Source: Gemmatimonadota bacterium
Lineage (GTDB): Bacteria > Gemmatimonadota > Gemmatimonadetes > Gemmatimonadales > Gemmatimonadaceae
DNA: 40,712 bases
Assembly (NCBI GenBank): GCA_027622655.1
Contig: JAQBYI010000028.1
Span: forward strand, 1-40,712
Direction: 5' to 3'
Part shown: positions 35,147 through 40,712 of the stretch, piece by piece
Numbering within the stretch: the first letter of the stretch is position 1
Layout of the letters: the number at the start of each line of letters is the position of its first letter
Notes under the pieces: model-generated
Databases searched by the model: none
Told to the model about the DNA's origin: nothing
Seen by the model: the letters and a program-made list of their open reading frames with translations, nothing else
Translations under genes and position numbers: made by a program

Positions 35147-35575
35147 TCAGCCGGTGATGAGTTGTGCGTCCACGGTTGAGGGTACCGCGGACAGGGCGCG
35201 CGCAATGATACAGCCGACTCTGGTCTCCTCGGCGAACTTCGCAAACTCCTCAGCCGAGAGGCCGGGCACGTCGCCGCGGGTCACGAGGTCGATACCGGAA
35301 ATCGAGAAGCCTGCGTTGCCTTTCGTGATGTGGACGGTGGCGGTCGTGGACACGCTCTTGGGCGAGTGGCCCGCCTTGCCCAGGCTAGCCGAGAGCGCCA
35401 TCGAGTAGCACGCTGCGTGGGCAGCACCGAGGAGTTCTTCCGGGTTGGTGCCGGCGCCGTGTTCAAATCGGCTGAGAAATGAGTACGGACCGTCGAACGA
35501 TCCGCTTTCGAGTTTGACCGTTCCCGTGCCGGTCTTGAGATCTCCGTCCCAACGTGCGTCTGCGCGACGATCCAT
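35147..35575 (-). CDS. osmC: OsmC-family peroxiredoxin
   Basis: A 142-residue thiol peroxidase of the OsmC type, which reduces organic and fatty-acid hydroperoxides. The two catalytic cysteines are C56 (HAACYSMALSASLG) and C122 (EETRVGCIIARALS), with the conserved Glu in GTNPEELLGAAHAA and Arg in SFLSRFEHG. Length and motifs match OsmC (wDGDLKTGTGTV near the N terminus). ATG 35575. Upstream on the same strand, 119 bases away, lies the AhpD-like selenoprotein frame. OsmC-type enzymes need a dithiol reductant, and AhpD-like proteins provide one in some bacteria, so the neighbourhood makes biochemical sense. Confidence 0.92.
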   Translation of the reverse strand: MDRRADARWDGDLKTGTGTVKLESGSFDGPYSFLSRFEHGAGTNPEELLGAAHAACYSMALSASLGKAGHSPKSVSTTATVHITKGNAGFSISGIDLVTRGDVPGLSAEEFAKFAEETRVGCIIARALSAVPSTVDAQLITG

Positions 35576-35694
35576 GGTGTTTCATCTCCGTGCCGCCGTA
35601 TAGGCGGTGATGTAGTGTCGGAACGGAATCTAGTGAAGGGCCTCGTGCCATCGGCTCATTCCAGAGCGCGGCGCCGGCTTCCCTCGCTTGCTGC

Positions 35695-36139
35695 TCACGG
35701 CGCCGTGCCGCCAGTCTCGAGTTCTACCCCGAGTCCGTCGGCAATCCGGTTCACGAACGCGAAGTAGCTCACGATGGCACATGCGTCGTGGATGGCCACG
35801 TCGTCGAGTCCGGCATCGCGCAGTTTCGCGATGTCGCCCGCGCCAATGGATGCCGGGTCACTCGTTAGTCGCTCCGCGTAGTCGAGGAGTGCACGCTCGC
35901 GCGCGCTGAGCGCACTCGGCCGCGTATCACCATGTTCGAGCGCCGTCAGGAGCGCGTCCTGCGCCGGCGGTTCCATTCCCTCTGCTTCGAAAATGAGACG
36001 GAGACCCGCTCCGTGATGGTGGATTCAATAACGGCACTTGTTGAGCGCCGACACCCGCAGCGCCATCACCTCACGTTCGCGGCGGCTGAGAGGTCCTGGC
36101 GCGTGCATCAGTTCGCGATAGAGAGCGTAGTGTGAACAG
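35695..36139 (-). pseudogene. AhpD-like (CMD family) selenoprotein with in-frame TGA, 5'-truncated by IS481-type element
   Basis: Read on the minus strand, one frame runs from the IS edge at 36139 through an in-frame TGA (36027-36025) to the stop at 35697-35695. Before the TGA it reads HYALYRELMHAPGPLSRRER and then ALRVSALNKCRY; after it, IHHHGAGLRLIFEAEG, MEPPAQDALLTALEHG and AIVSYFAFVNRIADGLG. This is one continuous AhpD-like/carboxymuconolactone-decarboxylase protein. In the family the motif is CxYC followed by HHG, so the TGA stands exactly at the second redox cysteine, giving CxxU. A SECIS-like hairpin follows the TGA. About 50 residues expected at the N terminus are missing; the frame upstream enters the IS end. 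No matching 5' part is visible on the far side of the IS. It may be dead, or start at an internal ATG (ELM). A sequencing error in TGC/TGT is the alternative. Confidence 0.8.
35998..36014 (-). promoter_or_regulatory. Bacterial SECIS-like hairpin after the in-frame TGA
   Basis: ACGGAG and CTCCGT form a perfect six-base-pair stem around the loop CGGGT. It starts ten bases after the TGA on the minus strand. The E. coli fdhF SECIS mini-hairpin starts eleven bases after its UGA and shows a G-G-U loop, so spacing, size and loop agree. SelB binding is inference. Confidence 0.7.
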
Positions 36140-36181
36140 CCGGGGAGATGGGTGACAGAACGTCCGGGGACATAGCTAACA
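36140..36181 (+). repeat. Left inverted repeat of the IS481-type element (double motif)
   Basis: CCGGGGAGATGGGTGACA and CCGGGGACATAGCTAACA, separated by six bases, mirror the two motifs at the right end. Confidence 0.8.
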
Positions 36182-37345
36182 CTTTTTCTTCTGAGAAGGT
36201 GCCCCGGTGATGAGGTGGGTGCGCTCGTCGAAGCGACCGAGCAGGGTGTCATAGTAGATGATGTTCCAGAGCCCGTCTTGCACCTCCTCGAGGCCGATGT
36301 AGTCGTCGTTGAGCGCTTGGCTCAGGAAGTGCTGGCCAGAATGCAGGCGGAACGTACCGGCACTGCTGACGCGCCGCACGGCGAAGTGGCCAGGATACTC
36401 TGGGGGCGCAATGCGCTCGGGGTACGGGCGGGGCGAAGGGCGCCAGCGTGATGCCGGTGTTTCGTCGTCGAGGGCTTCATGTGGCCGGATCTCATTGTAG
36501 GTACGCTGGAAGGTGTTGAAGACGCGCTGCTGCACGCAGAGATTCGCGGCCGCCGGTCGGATCGCGCGCGCCTTGAGCGTGCGGTGGAGCCGTTCATGCG
36601 CGCCGTTCTCCTGCGGACTCCCGGGTGTGATGCGTTGGTGTGTGATGCCGAGCTGCAGCCACCACACGTTAAGGCGGTTGAGCCCGTGAATCCCCGTCGA
36701 GGCAAAGGGCGAACCGTTGTCACTGCGAATCGCCTCGGGCAAGCCCCACCGCCGAAAGAGCTGGCGGAGGAGGGGCTTTACCCCGGCGCCCTTCACGTCC
36801 AGCAGGCCGTGGCAACAGAGCAGGAAGCGACTGAAGTGATCGATGACCGTCAGGGGATAGCAGTAGACCCGGTTCTGCGTCCGGAACTGCCCCTTGAAGT
36901 CGATCGTCCAAATCTGGTTCGGCGCGGTCGTGACGGCAGGCACCGTGCCCGGGTGCTTCCACTTGGTACGCCGGCGCCGATGTCGCACGCGATCGTGGCG
37001 CTCGAGGATGTCGAAGATTGTGCTCCGGGCCGGCCACTCACGCGTCGCGTCGCGCGTGCGGAGCCGCTTCAGAATCTTGCGGGCGCCCCAGCCATAGCGG
37101 GAATGCTCACGCAGAATGAGCTCCACGACGTCGGCTGGCGTTGCGTGTGGCGACGACCGCGGCGCGCGACTCTGGTCATGCAACCCGCGCACGCCCTGCG
37201 TCGCATATCGATGCGCCCAGGTGTAGTCGGTGTTGCGGCTGACGCCGTATCGTTCACACAGTTCGGTCATCGTCCATTGACCGCTCTCCAGATCTTGCAC
37301 AAAATGGTGACGTTCCAGCACGGGATTGGTCTCCTGCCAAGGCAT
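36176..37345 (-). CDS. IS481-family transposase
   Basis: A 389-residue DDE transposase that appears intact. The N-terminal helix-turn-helix has QWTMTELCERYGVSRNTDYT, followed by RYGWGARKILKRLR. The integrase core has the catalytic acids in IWTIDFKGQF, AIRSDNGSPFAS and SPQENGAHERLHRTLK, in the usual D-D-35-E order. The C terminus is the family beta-rich domain (GTFRLHSGQHFLSQALNDDY). ATG 37345 is chosen because GGAGGAG sits directly upstream; an ATG twelve codons earlier lacks this. It is the only gene of the element at 36140-37416. Confidence 0.93.
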   Translation of the reverse strand: MPWQETNPVLERHHFVQDLESGQWTMTELCERYGVSRNTDYTWAHRYATQGVRGLHDQSRAPRSSPHATPADVVELILREHSRYGWGARKILKRLRTRDATREWPARSTIFDILERHDRVRHRRRRTKWKHPGTVPAVTTAPNQIWTIDFKGQFRTQNRVYCYPLTVIDHFSRFLLCCHGLLDVKGAGVKPLLRQLFRRWGLPEAIRSDNGSPFASTGIHGLNRLNVWWLQLGITHQRITPGSPQENGAHERLHRTLKARAIRPAAANLCVQQRVFNTFQRTYNEIRPHEALDDETPASRWRPSPRPYPERIAPPEYPGHFAVRRVSSAGTFRLHSGQHFLSQALNDDYIGLEEVQDGLWNIIYYDTLLGRFDERTHLITGAPSQKKKC

Positions 37346-37375
37346 CACTCCTCCACCCAGAAGGGGTTGAAGAAG

Positions 37376-37416
37376 TGTCACCCATGTCGCCGGACACCTG
37401 TCACCTATGTCCCCGG
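37376..37416 (-). repeat. Right inverted repeat of the IS481-type element (double motif)
   Basis: TGTCACCCATGTCGCCGG and TGTCACCTATGTCCCCGG, separated by five bases, are the reverse complement of the left-end motifs with few mismatches. Transposase binding to these is expected. Confidence 0.8.
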
Positions 37417-37504
37417 GTTGTACCAGGCTGCTGACTAACCGGCGGTCCAGGCGAACGAAGGGTACACGCTGCGAAGAGCCAGGCGTTGCCGCTCGTGCAC
37501 TGAT

Positions 37505-38722
37505 TTACGTAGCCTGGTAACGCCGCGCGACGTAGTCCTCAAGAATCGCGAGAAACTCCGGCACGATAGAGTCACCTTTCAGCGTTACGTGCAGCGCTCC
37601 GTCGATGTACACGGGGGCTTTGGGTTCCTCGAATGTCCCCGGAAGCGAAATGCCAATGTTCGCGTGCTTGCTTTCGCCCGGCCCGTTTACGACGCACCCC
37701 ATGACGGCGACATTCATCTCTTCGACGCCGGGGTGACGATCGCGCCACAGCGGCATCTGGACGCGAAGATATTCCTGAATGTCTTCTGCCATTTTCTGAA
37801 AAAAAGTGCTCGTGGTACGCCCGCAACCGGGACACGCGCTCACCTGTGGAGTAAAGCTCCGAAGTCCGAGCGACTGCAGTACTTGCTGAGCGATGAGCAC
37901 TTCTTCCGTCCGATCACCGCCGGGTCGCGGGGTCAGCGATACTCTGATCGTGTCGCCAATGCCCTCGGCCAGGATGAGCGACAACGCCGCTGTCGTGGCA
38001 ACGGTGCCCTTCATTCCGAGCCCTGCTTCGGTCAGTCCGAGATGCAGCGGGTAGTCGCAACGCACTGCGAGCCGTCGATAGCAATCGAGCAGGTCCTGCA
38101 CTTGCGAAATTTTCGCAGAAACCACGATCCGGTCGTGAGCAAGCCCGGTCTCTTCCGCGAGCAACGCCGATCGAAGGGCGCTTTCGATCATTGCTTCCAT
38201 GTACACATGCTTGGCGTCGAGCGGCTCGGCCGCGGTCGCGTTGGCATCCATCATCGATGTCAATAGATCCTGATCAAGCGATCCCCAGTTCACACCGATT
38301 CGTACCGGCCGATCGTGGTCAACTGCCACCTTGATAATCGTCTGGAAATTTTCGTCGCGATGCCGAGTCCCGACGTTGCCGGGGTTGATCCTGTACTTCG
38401 CCAGCGCAGATGCACACGCCGGGTGGCGAACGAGCAACAGATGGCCGTTGTAGTGGAAGTCGCCAATAATCGGGGTGTCGACGCCGGCATCCGCACACCG
38501 CGCGACGATTTCCGGTACTGCGCTCGCAGCTTCATCGTTGTTTACCGTAATACGGACGAGCTGCGAGCCGGCGGTTGCGAGCGCGATGACCTGCGCAGCC
38601 GTCGCCGCGGCATCGGCTGTGTCAGTATTCGTCATCGACTGGACGACGATGGGTGCAGATGATCCGATCGACACCGGTCCGATTCGGGCCGTGACGGTTT
38701 GACGGCGTGGTTTGAAAATCAC
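37505..38722 (-). CDS. ispG: 4-hydroxy-3-methylbut-2-en-1-yl diphosphate synthase (IspG/GcpE)
   Basis: A 405-residue enzyme of the MEP isoprenoid pathway. It uses a 4Fe-4S cluster to reduce the cyclic diphosphate to HMBPP. Visible features are [20 protein letters not shown] near the N terminus, [46 protein letters not shown], and the cluster cysteines in [12 protein letters not shown] and [20 protein letters not shown]. It is the short, single-barrel bacterial form. The start GTG 38722 leads into the family region; AAGGAG lies twelve bases upstream, a little far. It sits alone between two insertion sequences, and both IS ends lie outside the gene. Confidence 0.95.
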   Translation of the reverse strand: MIFKPRRQTVTARIGPVSIGSSAPIVVQSMTNTDTADAAATAAQVIALATAGSQLVRITVNNDEAASAVPEIVARCADAGVDTPIIGDFHYNGHLLLVRHPACASALAKYRINPGNVGTRHRDENFQTIIKVAVDHDRPVRIGVNWGSLDQDLLTSMMDANATAAEPLDAKHVYMEAMIESALRSALLAEETGLAHDRIVVSAKISQVQDLLDCYRRLAVRCDYPLHLGLTEAGLGMKGTVATTAALSLILAEGIGDTIRVSLTPRPGGDRTEEVLIAQQVLQSLGLRSFTPQVSACPGCGRTTSTFFQKMAEDIQEYLRVQMPLWRDRHPGVEEMNVAVMGCVVNGPGESKHANIGISLPGTFEEPKAPVYIDGALHVTLKGDSIVPEFLAILEDYVARRYQAT

Positions 38723-39108
38723 GAAACGAGCGTTCTCCTTGAAGATCGGGAAAGCGGTAGAAGCATAACTTGAAGTCGGAAGCTTCTGGGGGGACGGGAA
38801 ACGCACTTGGCATTGGCGGGCGCGCCAAACGAACGGAATTTTCCGTCGCAATCAGGCGTCCGTTTAGTCCCGCTCGGAGCCTGTTCGAGGTACGGGATCT
38901 GTGGTCGAACAACCTCTTGCACATCGGAACTGGAGGGCCTAGCTTCGACTCCGATGCGGAGTCAGGGTGTGTGGATATTCAGGCCTTTCAACCGCATCGG
39001 CCCAAGGCGGGGGCCCATGTGAAGTCCGCGCAACAGATTGTCCTGTCAGGGTACGGCGTGTCCCGCTCCCGGCGACAATCAACTACACACCCTCTCTGCC
39101 AATATGAG
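38723..39108. other. Spacer upstream of ispG, with a small hairpin
   Basis: I see no gene in these ~390 bases. Positions 38947-38963 form a perfect hairpin (GACTCCG, loop ATG, CGGAGTC), of unknown role. The ispG promoter should lie near 38730-38850, but no clear elements can be named. The IS3-type element begins at 39109. Confidence 0.4.
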
Positions 39109-39162
39109 TGAGACACCGATCCTCCCGGAGTTTAGTGTACGAGGGTGATCGAGGATGTCCGC

Positions 39163-39585
39163 ATGTCGTCGTTGTCTCTTGCTTCCAGGCCAGTGCTCGC
39201 ACACGATGTTGGGGTGTCGCCCGCCCGTGACCGCCGCCGGTTCACCACCGCGTTCAAGCTGCAGATCCTCGAGGAGGCGGCCCGTTGCGTCGCGCCCGGC
39301 ACGCTCGGCGCGCTGCTGCGCCGGGAAGGGTTGTACTCGTCGCACCTGAGCGTGTGGCGGGCGGCGGCGAAGCGCGGGGAGTTGACCGGCCCCGCGCGGC
39401 GCCGTGGCCCGAAACAGACGCCGCCGGATCCGCGCACGCAGCGGATCCTCGTGCTGGAACGCGCGCTCGCCAAGGCCACCGCGCGCGCCGAGCACGCTGA
39501 GGCGTTGGTGGAACTCCAAAAAAAAGTGGCCGAGTTGCTCGGCCGAACACTCCCGACGGCCGACGGGCCGAACGGAGCACGCTGA
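39163..39585 (+). CDS. IS3-family transposase OrfA
   Basis: A 140-residue protein with the helix-turn-helix of IS3 OrfA (DRRRFTTAFKLQILEEAARC, then LGALLRREGLYSSHLSVW) and a C-terminal leucine-zipper-like helix (ERALAKATARAEHAEALVEL). The ATG at 39163 has GAGGA seven bases upstream; GTG 39145 is an in-frame alternative. It contains a run of eight A at 39518-39525 near its end, and the OrfB frame is open from there, so a -1 frameshift can make an OrfAB fusion. The stop TGA overlaps the orfB start (TGATG). Confidence 0.88.
   Translation: MSSLSLASRPVLAHDVGVSPARDRRRFTTAFKLQILEEAARCVAPGTLGALLRREGLYSSHLSVWRAAAKRGELTGPARRRGPKQTPPDPRTQRILVLERALAKATARAEHAEALVELQKKVAELLGRTLPTADGPNGAR
39518..39526 (+). 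other. A8G slippery sequence for programmed -1 frameshifting
   Basis: Eight A followed by G lie about 60 bases before the orfA stop. The OrfB frame is the -1 frame and has no stop from 39519 to the orfB ATG, so slippage would give the full transposase, as in other IS3 elements. Confidence 0.65.
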
Positions 39586-40646
39586 TGGCCGCCGTCCAGA
39601 CCCGCGGCGCCCCACTGCGCGTGCGTCCGGCCTGCCGCGCGCTTGGGGTCGCGCCGGCCACGTACTATCGGCATCAACAACCGGCGGTGTTGGGGCCGTG
39701 GCCCCGCCGGCACGCGCCCCGTGCGCTGACCGTGGCCGAACACCAGACCGTGCTCGACGTGCTGCACGCGCCCCGTGCGCTGACCGTGGCCGAACACCAG
39801 ACCGTGCTCGACGTGCTGCACGCGCCCCGCTTCCTCGATCTGGCACCCGCCCAAGTCTACGCCACGCTGCTCGACGAGGGCACGTATCACTGCGCCGAAC
39901 GCACGATGTACCGGGTGCTCGCCGCCCAGGGCGAAGGTCGCGAGCGGCGCGCCCAACGCCGCGGGCCGATCTACGCGGCGCCCGAGTTGCTCGCCACCGC
40001 CCCCAACCAGCTCTGGAGCTGGGACATTACGAAGCTCAAGGGCCCGGCGAAGTGGACGTACTTCTACCTCTACGTCGTGCTCGACGTGTTCAGCCGCTAC
40101 GTCGTGGGCTGGATGGTCGCGCGGCGCGAAGCCGCCGCGCTCGCGGAACACCTCATCGCGACCAGTTGCACGCGACAGGACATCCGCCCCGCCCAGCTCA
40201 CGATCCACGCCGATCGCGGATCCTCGATGACGTCGAAGCCGGTCGCGCTGCTCTTGGCCGATCTCGGCGTCACGAAAACGCACTCCCGCCCCTCGGTGTC
40301 GAACGACAATCCGTACTCCGAGGCCCAGTTCAAAACGCTCAAGTACCGGCCGGACTTTCCCAACCGCTTTGGTTCCCTCGAGCACGCGCGCGTGCACGGC
40401 AATGATTTCTTTCCGTGGTACAACACCGAGCACCGGCACTCGGGGCTCGGGCTCCACACGCCGCACGATGTGCATTACGGCCTCGCGGAAGCGCGCCGCG
40501 CCCAGCGGGCCACGGTCCTCACGGCCGCGTACATCGCGCGGCCGGACCGCTTCGTCCGACACCACCCCGTACCCGCCGCACTTCCGACGGCGGCGTGGAT
40601 CAATCCACCCAAACTCCTGGTCGCGTCACAGGACGCTGCTCAGTAA
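39585..40646 (+). CDS. IS3-family transposase OrfB (DDE), with internal 18-residue duplication
   Basis: A 353-residue transposase catalytic subunit. The integrase core holds the acids in LWSWDITKLKGPAKW, TIHADRGSSMTS and NPYSEAQFKTLKYRP, the D-D-35-E set, with the IS3 ending HRHSGLGLHTPHDVHYG. The N-terminal part has the Orf-typical CRALGVAPATYYRHQ. A perfect 54-base tandem duplication at 39711-39818 repeats 18 residues (RALTVAEHQTVLDVLHAP) in frame; homologs are expected to have one copy. Whether the duplicated form is active is unknown. It starts at the ATG overlapping the orfA stop and is also reachable by -1 frameshift. Confidence 0.9.
   Translation: MAAVQTRGAPLRVRPACRALGVAPATYYRHQQPAVLGPWPRRHAPRALTVAEHQTVLDVLHAPRALTVAEHQTVLDVLHAPRFLDLAPAQVYATLLDEGTYHCAERTMYRVLAAQGEGRERRAQRRGPIYAAPELLATAPNQLWSWDITKLKGPAKWTYFYLYVVLDVFSRYVVGWMVARREAAALAEHLIATSCTRQDIRPAQLTIHADRGSSMTSKPVALLLADLGVTKTHSRPSVSNDNPYSEAQFKTLKYRPDFPNRFGSLEHARVHGNDFFPWYNTEHRHSGLGLHTPHDVHYGLAEARRAQRATVLTAAYIARPDRFVRHHPVPAALPTAAWINPPKLLVASQDAAQ
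39711..39818 (+). repeat. Perfect 54-base tandem duplication in orfB
   Basis: Two identical 54-base copies (39711-39764 and 39765-39818), followed by eleven bases of a third, keep the orfB frame. A recent slippage event, or an assembly artefact, would look like this. Confidence 0.9.
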
Positions 40647-40712
40647 ACTCAGTCCACCCGGTGTCTCAAAATCGTTGACAGGTTCCGATGCTGTTGCGAT
40701 GCATCGCTCGAT

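Larger units (their letters stand above)
36140..37416. mobile_element. IS481-type insertion sequence, about 1.28 kb
   Basis: The element carries one DDE transposase gene and ends in long inverted repeats. Each end has two copies of an 18-base motif close to TGTCACCYATGTCCCCGG: 36140-36157 and 36164-36181 on the left, 37376-37393 and 37399-37416 on the right, in opposite orientation, with spacers of six and five bases. The inner left copy overlaps the transposase stop. No target-site duplication is obvious, which fits a rearrangement after insertion. The left end cuts the AhpD-like gene. Confidence 0.85.
39109..40668. mobile_element. IS3-family insertion sequence, about 1.56 kb
   Basis: The element carries orfA and orfB overlapping as in IS3 elements. 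Imperfect inverted repeats mark the ends: TGAGACACCG at 39109-39118 matches CGGTGTCTCA at 40659-40668, with further agreement inside (GAGTTTA near both ends). No clear target-site duplication is visible. It lies about 390 bases upstream of ispG. Confidence 0.82.

Noticed and set aside
35695-35976. A separate 93-residue CMD protein starting at ATG 35976
   Set aside because: The homology continues in frame through the TGA to the CxY motif upstream; the short form would lack the active site. It remains the fallback if the TGA is a true stop.
36130-37427. Target-site duplication of the IS481-type element
   Set aside because: The flanks (GTGAACAG on the left, GTTGTACC on the right) do not match.
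38807-39022. Plus-strand frame of 71 codons upstream of ispG
   Set aside because: No ribosome-binding site or recognisable motif; it lies in the ispG promoter region.
1-40712. tRNA and rRNA genes
   Set aside because: Scanning by eye for T-loop and anticodon-arm patterns gave nothing convincing; a tRNAscan or Infernal run would be decisive.

Overview
The window is GC-rich bacterial chromosome with almost all genes on the minus strand and many 4-base GTGA or ATGA gene overlaps. Its gene content (secreted M28 peptidases, amidohydrolase and M19 dipeptidase, a UPF0182 giant, a DUF1552/DUF1592/ankyrin set, and IspG of the MEP pathway) suggests a soil or sediment member of Gemmatimonadota or a neighbouring phylum such as Acidobacteriota. 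This assignment is inference; no rRNA or tRNA is present.

Layout. 1-1938: the N-terminal part of a secreted M28 peptidase, then a Rieske oxygenase with the NxxExxHxxxxH iron site seen in quaternary-amine monooxygenases. 2025-6189: an accessory stretch with a VapBC pair, a strong bidirectional terminator, an unrecognised gene preceded by a 24-unit array with 21-base period, an ASCH-domain protein with a long charged tail, and a TerB-like protein. 6230-11818: a tightly overlapping four-gene operon (DAO-type amine oxidase, GcvT-like methyltransferase, two PYROXD2-like FAD oxidoreductases) that, with the Rieske enzyme, looks like a catabolic locus for an N-methylated compound. 12071-14195: membrane proteins, one with a degenerate GGDEF domain, and a DinB-like protein. 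14376-23643: secreted peptidase, amidohydrolase, UPF0182, a GluQ-type tRNA-Asp modifying enzyme without a visible start codon, and an M19 dipeptidase lipoprotein. 23824-28667: an orphan FecR-like protein, beta-carbonic anhydrase, FKBP isomerase, a TlpA thioredoxin coupled to a BNR-type beta-propeller, and a 52-residue membrane protein. 28684-34494: ankyrin protein, DUF1552 protein with a Tat signal, and a diheme DUF1592-type protein. 34575-36139: histidine phosphatase, OsmC and an AhpD-like protein. 36140-37416 is an IS481-type element, 37505-38722 is ispG, and 39109-40668 is an IS3-type element.

Most notable is the AhpD-like gene. It is interrupted by an in-frame TGA exactly where the family has the second cysteine of its CxxC redox motif. 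Ten bases downstream there is a hairpin shaped like a bacterial SECIS element. It reads as a selenoprotein gene (CxxU), lying next to OsmC and cut off at its 5' end by the IS481-type element. The second unusual feature is the 21-base periodic array at 3562-4065, which stays open in one frame and joins the following gene in phase.
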